Shown here piece after piece: positions 59,774 through 64,000 of a stretch of DNA of 64,000 nt. Position 1 is the first letter of the stretch, and every line of letters starts with the position of its first letter. The position numbers and the translations under genes were made by a program. Source of the DNA: Leucogyrophana mollusca (taxonomy: Eukaryota; Basidiomycota; Agaricomycetes; Boletales); assembly GCA_021014945.1 (NCBI GenBank), contig MU266424.1, positions 32,812 to 96,811 of the forward strand, given 5' to 3'. The notes under the pieces were generated by a model. It was not told the origin of the DNA. It worked only from the letters and a program-made list of their open reading frames with translations, and searched no databases.

Positions 59774-61419
59774 ATGGACTCCCCCACAGAGCTTTTACAC
59801 CACCACCACAAGAAAACCCTCCATTCAAAGCGCTCCTTCGGGAAGCATCCTCATCCGATAGACTCGCCTACTTATGATGCGCAAGTTTCATCATCTCCTC
59901 GCTCTTTTCAGGTTTTGGGCTGATTTATTGGAGCGAATAGCTCGGAAGAAGACAACGAGTCCCTCACAGACGACGCCGCATCCGCCATGTCACTTCCTCC
60001 AACGGTTCACTCCGCTAGGGCAGCACGCGCATCTACAAACCAAAACCCATCCCATAAGTCATCGTCGAGAGCACGGCATCAACTCGCGTCCTCTCTCCTA
60101 TCGGACGCGGACGATGGGTCTGGTGCGGACTCCCAGACATATGACGGAGACGTCGAAAGCAGTGCTACAGCGGGTGTAGCAAGTCACCAGCCGGGGAACA
60201 CCGGGGGAAGCGGAAAGGCATTCCTCGCCGGATACCCCACCTTACACCACTCTTCCTCTGCCTCGACGCTCACTTCGCAAGTGGATCCGGATGATCTCGT
60301 TTCTGTTCCGTTCCCTTTGTCATCGGGTCCATCTACTGCGCATCCGGTCCTAATAACGGATGTGACGTCAGTACCCGAAGAACCGCGTCCGACCTCTGGT
60401 GCAACGGCTGCGTTTAACCCTGCTGCGCTTACTCCTGAGGATATCCGTGCATTTGTGGCAAGGGCGATCGAGGGCGAGTCATGGAGGAATTACAAAATAA
60501 ACGAGCCACCAAGAGACAGGCCTGTCCGGATATATGCTGATGGTGCGTCGCCCCCCTCTCCCTATCCCATTTTAGCGTTCCCCTTGGATCAAGCTAAGCT
60601 AACTCGAACTTCCACAGGGGTGTATGATCTCTTTCATTTTGGGTGCGAATCTCCTTCATGGTCATGGCCCCGACGGTACTAAGTCGCGGTTGGGTTCTCA
60701 GTCACGCTCTACAGCTCCGCCAAGCGAAGCTATCGTTTCCGAACGTACACCTACTCGTGGGCGTGAACACAGACGAGGACGTGAAAGCAAACAAGGCACG
60801 GTCTATTATGAACCATGCTGAGCGGTACGCCTGTCTCCTTCCCTCCCCCGCTCACGTAGTATCTGTGTTCTGTACCTGTCAACCCGAATTTCACTCTTCC
60901 CTGCCCGTTTGGAATCCATTGCTCATATTACACATAGCTGCGAAGCAGTTCGGCACTGTCGCTGGATAGACGAGGTGATCCCCGACTGTCCGTGGATCCT
61001 CGATGAAGCCTTCATCGAGCACTGGAAAATCGACTACGTGGCACACGATGAGGAGCCGTACGCTTCAGAAGACATGGATGATGTGTATGGGTTTGTCAAG
61101 GGGCTGGGTGAGTAGCGGTTCTCTGTGTGATGGAAGGAAATTCATAAGGCATACAACGATAACAGGCAAATTCATACCAACGCGGCGCACTCCAGGGGTT
61201 TCAACCTCCGACCTCCTCGAGCGCATCGTTTCTGGGTATAGGAAGCGTGATTTTGACAAGAAGCTAGAGAAGATGGGGCATGCAGAGCTGAAGGCGGAGG
61301 GGAGTGATTTCGAGGACCGGAGTCGAGGGGGGAGCGAGGTGGGAAGTACGTGGGGGAGTCGGGTGGTTAGCAGGAGCGGCAGTCCGCAACCTCAGAAGAG
61401 AGAGCTGCTGAAGCCTTGA
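59774..61419 (+). CDS. PCT1: Choline-phosphate cytidylyltransferase
   Basis: Makes CDP-choline from CTP and phosphocholine, the rate-limiting step of the Kennedy pathway to phosphatidylcholine. Six exons: 59774-59880, 59941-60542, 60618-60642, 60702-60824, 60938-61107, 61166-61419, giving 426 aa. Catalytic motifs: YADGVYDLFHFGHALQL containing HFGH, WIDEVIPDCPW, DYVAHDEEPY and RTPGVSTSDLL. The N-terminal ~200 residues are Ser-rich and His-rich at the start. The C-terminus is short, with a charged amphipathic stretch (KRDFDKKLEKMGHAELK) that in this family can bind membranes. Intron 1 (59881-59940) reads in frame only with a GC donor (GCAAGT) and the AATAG acceptor. It is followed in tandem by ERG1, another lipid gene. 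Confidence 0.93.
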
Positions 61420-61587
61420 CAATATGACATGGATTGATAGCAGTAGTACTGTTGAGATGATGCAGTTTCACTCAAAGGGCGAGGAATATCACGTGATCAT
61501 ATGGTACGACTTGACCTGAAGTCATAAAACATTATAATTTCTGTTCTCTTCGTCAAACCTTTCTCGCGTCCCTTATTCTCCGACCTT

Positions 61588-63250
61588 ATGGCCTCTAATT
61601 CGTACGACGTGCTAATAATCGGTGCTGGGATAGCAGGCTCAGCATTGGCCCACGCTCTTTCCACTATAACCTCAAAATCACGCGAAACTCCCCTTCGTAT
61701 AGCCCTCCTGGAACGCTCCTTGTCAGAGCCTGATCGAATAGTCGGCGAGCTGCTGCAGCCCGCCGGGGTTGCTGCCCTGGAGCGGCTGGGTATGCAATCT
61801 TGTCTCGAAAACATAGATGCAGTCCCAGTTCGTGGGTACTGCGTCGCTCATGGCGGCCAGCTTGTCCATATCCCATACCCAGACGGCCGGCAAGGGCGCA
61901 GTTTTCACCATGGACGCTTCATCATGGCCCTTAGAGATCACGCGAAGCGTGCGGCAGGTGTGGACGTTATAGAGGCTACTGTATCGGAGCTCATAGAGTG
62001 CGAGCTCACGAAGAGAGTCATTGGTGTGCGTGCAGCACGGCCCAAAAGCGAGAAGGAACCGTTCTATGCGTCCTTGGTCGTCGTCGCAGACGGCTGCTTC
62101 TCGAATTTCAGATCTTTCGTGATGGGTAGCGCGGGACGGGAGTCGTCGACGCGAAGTTACTTTGCCGGTGCTATCCTGAAGGACGCAAAATTGCCCATGT
62201 CAGAACATGGCACGGTCGCGCTGGTCCGAGGCCAAGGCCCGGTTCTACTGTACCAGATATCAGAGCACGATACCCGTATGCTCGTTGATGTCAAGCACCC
62301 ACTTCCATCGGACCTCAAGGTAAGACGAGATACTTATTCGTACCTGTACGCGACTCTCATGATGGAATCAGGGTCATATCCTCCGCAATGTCGTCCCGCA
62401 ACTTCCCTCCTCGCTTCACGTTGCTATTCATGATGCCCTCGACAATGACCGCCTCCGCCGTATGCCCAACTCTTTCCTCCCTCCAGTCGAGCAAGGCGGC
62501 CGGCACACCAAGGAAGGTGCGATCCTTCTCGGAGACGCTTGGAATATGCGTCACCCGTTGACTGGTGGCGGTATGACCGTCGCGCTAAACGATGTCGTTC
62601 TACTCTCCCAAATGCTATGTGGTGTGGACAATTTTGAGAATTGGGAACGTATCTCGGAGGTTCTGCACCGCTGGCATTGGGCACGAAAACCACTTTCGTC
62701 GACAATCAATATTTTGAGTGTGGCTCTGTATGATCTTTTCGGCGCAGACGGTGAGCGAATTCCTGTTCGCAACGGACTCATCTTCATTAAGTCTCTCTGG
62801 CAGGTGAGGCCCTCGCCGTGCTGCAAACCGGCTGCTTCAAGTACTTTGAGCGAGGTGGTGACTGTGTTCGAGGACCTGTTTCGCTGTTGTCTGGGTGAGT
62901 AATATGGCATTGTTTTGAGTATGGGTGACTGAATTTGCCATAGCATCGCCCCATCACCATCTCTGCTAGCATACCACTTTTTCTCTGTCGCATTTTATGC
63001 AATCTGGGTTCTCTTCACCCATCCGCGTCCCCTCTCGGATGCCGCCCAGGATAAGCCTGTCTTTGTTGCGCCGCGCATCTACGAATACCCACGGCTCTGT
63101 GTCAAGAGTCTTAAAGTTGTATGTTCATGCCATCTCTGGTGCATAGCCCCTCGCGCTGATATCACGTATATTCTTGTTTCATGGGAACAGTTTTGGACTG
63201 CATGTGTCGTGTTTGGACCACTATTGTGGACGGAAATACGATGGTGGTGA
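61588..63250 (+). CDS. ERG1: Squalene monooxygenase (squalene epoxidase)
   Basis: FAD-dependent epoxidation of squalene to 2,3-oxidosqualene, the oxygen-requiring step of ergosterol synthesis in the ER; target of allylamine antifungals. Exons 61588-62319, 62372-62750, 62804-62894, 62944-63118, 63191-63250 give 478 aa. The N-terminal dinucleotide fold is VLIIGAGIAGSALAHAL; next VGELLQPAGVAALERLG, the VVVADGCFSNFRS segment, and the second FAD motif GDAWNMRHPLTGGGMTVALND. The C-terminus has two hydrophobic segments (LLAYHFFSVAFYAIWVLF; FWTACVVFGPLLW) for membrane attachment. Removing intron 62751-62803 restores ADGEALAVLQTGCFKYF. It lacks the N-terminal membrane extension of longer homologues. 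Confidence 0.95.
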
Positions 63251-64000
63251 TGAGGCAGGCTTTGACACAAATTATGTAGGGATTCCTACATGTTGGTAGC
63301 ACTGGACTCGGAGGTACAGGTAGCAAAGTCTGCAAGAATTTCTTCAGATCACTAATCTCCGGAAGTACATTTTTTTGCATCTGGAAAATGGGGAGGTGCT
63401 GCTATTTCCAGACGGAATTGACAAGCAAATCCAAGTAAGGTAAATTGTACATAGGCTTATCTACAAAAGTAACAGGATAACATACTATTGTTGCCCCGGT
63501 AATGCAAGATGACTCAGCTGTGCAAGATTCCCCAAAACAACTGGAAATTCTTGCTCAGGTGCTGCGAAGAAATTAAGACAACCACTGTATAGCCTACTAC
63601 TAGCCAGACATAAAATTTGAAGGGAAGAAACCAAGTATAGCAATGTGAAGAAAATGAAGACTGGTTACGAGTCCCCTGAGGTACGAAGGTTGACTCGTTC
63701 TTTTCTTTTTCACGAATCAGTGTCTTTTGTGATTTCTTTTCGATCCATCCTGAAAGTAGTGCCTTTTTTGGGATCGTGAGTGTTCCTTTCCCTTTCTGGT
63801 TTCTCTTCGATCCATCCTTTTGCATGCCCTGTCGGTTCGGTGTCCTCGGCACGGACACACCCGCCCAGGACTGTCCAAGGCTACCATCTGCCGTGGATTT
63901 CGCCATTCAGTAAGGCAATCACGGACGCTCACAGCAGGGAAGCGGCAACAGTGCAAGGCGAACGCTGACTCAAAGCGCAATGCTGAGATACAAGGTGAGG
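63251..64000. other. Region downstream of ERG1, no supported gene
   Basis: 750 bases to the window edge. A minus-strand frame at 63514-63906 (130 codons) includes a Lys-rich part and a hydrophobic end but has no recognisable domain. A 19-base near-perfect direct repeat lies at 63733-63818. The last bases may belong to a gene beyond the window. Confidence 0.45.
63733..63818. repeat. 19-base direct repeat, one mismatch, 67-base period
   Basis: TTTCTTTTCGATCCATCCT at 63733-63751 recurs as TTTCTCTTCGATCCATCCT at 63800-63818. Only the core is repeated; the flanks differ. Possibly a local duplication. Confidence 0.8.

Noticed and set aside
63514..63906. 130-codon minus-strand frame near the window end
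   Set aside because: No recognisable domain, no clear splice or start context; partly built on a short direct repeat.

Overview
The window is nuclear DNA of a filamentous fungus, most likely an Agaricomycete (Basidiomycota). The genes are split by many short introns (about 46-65 bases, GT/AG with CTNAC/CTGAT-like branch sites), intergenic gaps are mostly 140-600 bases, and the protein set is one conserved across Basidiomycota: TSC2, Holliday-junction resolvase GEN1, a two-LIM protein, eIF5A, Cog7, an Hrp1-type RRM protein, Apc1 and squalene epoxidase. I saw no rRNA, tRNA, CRISPR array, transposase or reverse transcriptase.

Layout. 1-9.7 kb: the 3' part of TSC2 (+), GEN1 (-) and a two-LIM protein (-). 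10-18 kb: eIF5A (+), COG7 (+), an Hrp1-like two-RRM protein (-) head-to-head with an SRPK-like kinase (+). 18.6-30 kb: a VHS/GAT Lsb5-like protein (-), a GH3 beta-N-acetylhexosaminidase (-), an unidentified basic/Pro-rich protein (+), a problematic coiled-coil gene (+) and a PIH1-type R2TP subunit (-). 30-44 kb: DAHP synthase (+), APC1 (-), an RRM/RanBP2 zinc-finger (Nrp1-like) protein (-), then a 1.9 kb stretch without a convincing gene. 44-54 kb: an SF1 Upf1/IGHMBP2-like helicase (-), a small GPI-type cysteine-rich secreted protein (-), a SAP-domain membrane protein (+) and a Def1-like CUE protein (-). 54-64 kb: a rhodanese plus dual-specificity phosphatase (+), a membrane-anchored amidohydrolase (-), choline-phosphate cytidylyltransferase PCT1 (+) and squalene epoxidase ERG1 (+).

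These are housekeeping genes, not an operon or a biosynthetic cluster. Loose themes are growth/cell-cycle control (TSC2, APC1, GEN1, phosphatase), RNA handling (Hrp1, SRPK, Nrp1-like, eIF5A, helicase, Def1) and membrane lipid synthesis (PCT1 and ERG1 in tandem). Seven gene pairs are head-to-head with about 180-360 bases between start codons.

The most unusual material is in gene structure: four introns whose frame-consistent donor is GC (each GCAAGT), and several microexons, including 4 nt in DAHP synthase and 8 and 12 nt in the LIM gene. Exon joins were worked out by hand from reading frame and family motifs. For GEN1, LIM, eIF5A, Hrp1-like, kinase, DAHP synthase, the 25 kb hypothetical, GPI protein, SAP protein, phosphatase, PCT1 and ERG1 the proposed exons add up to a whole number of codons. 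No novel defence or mobile system was found.
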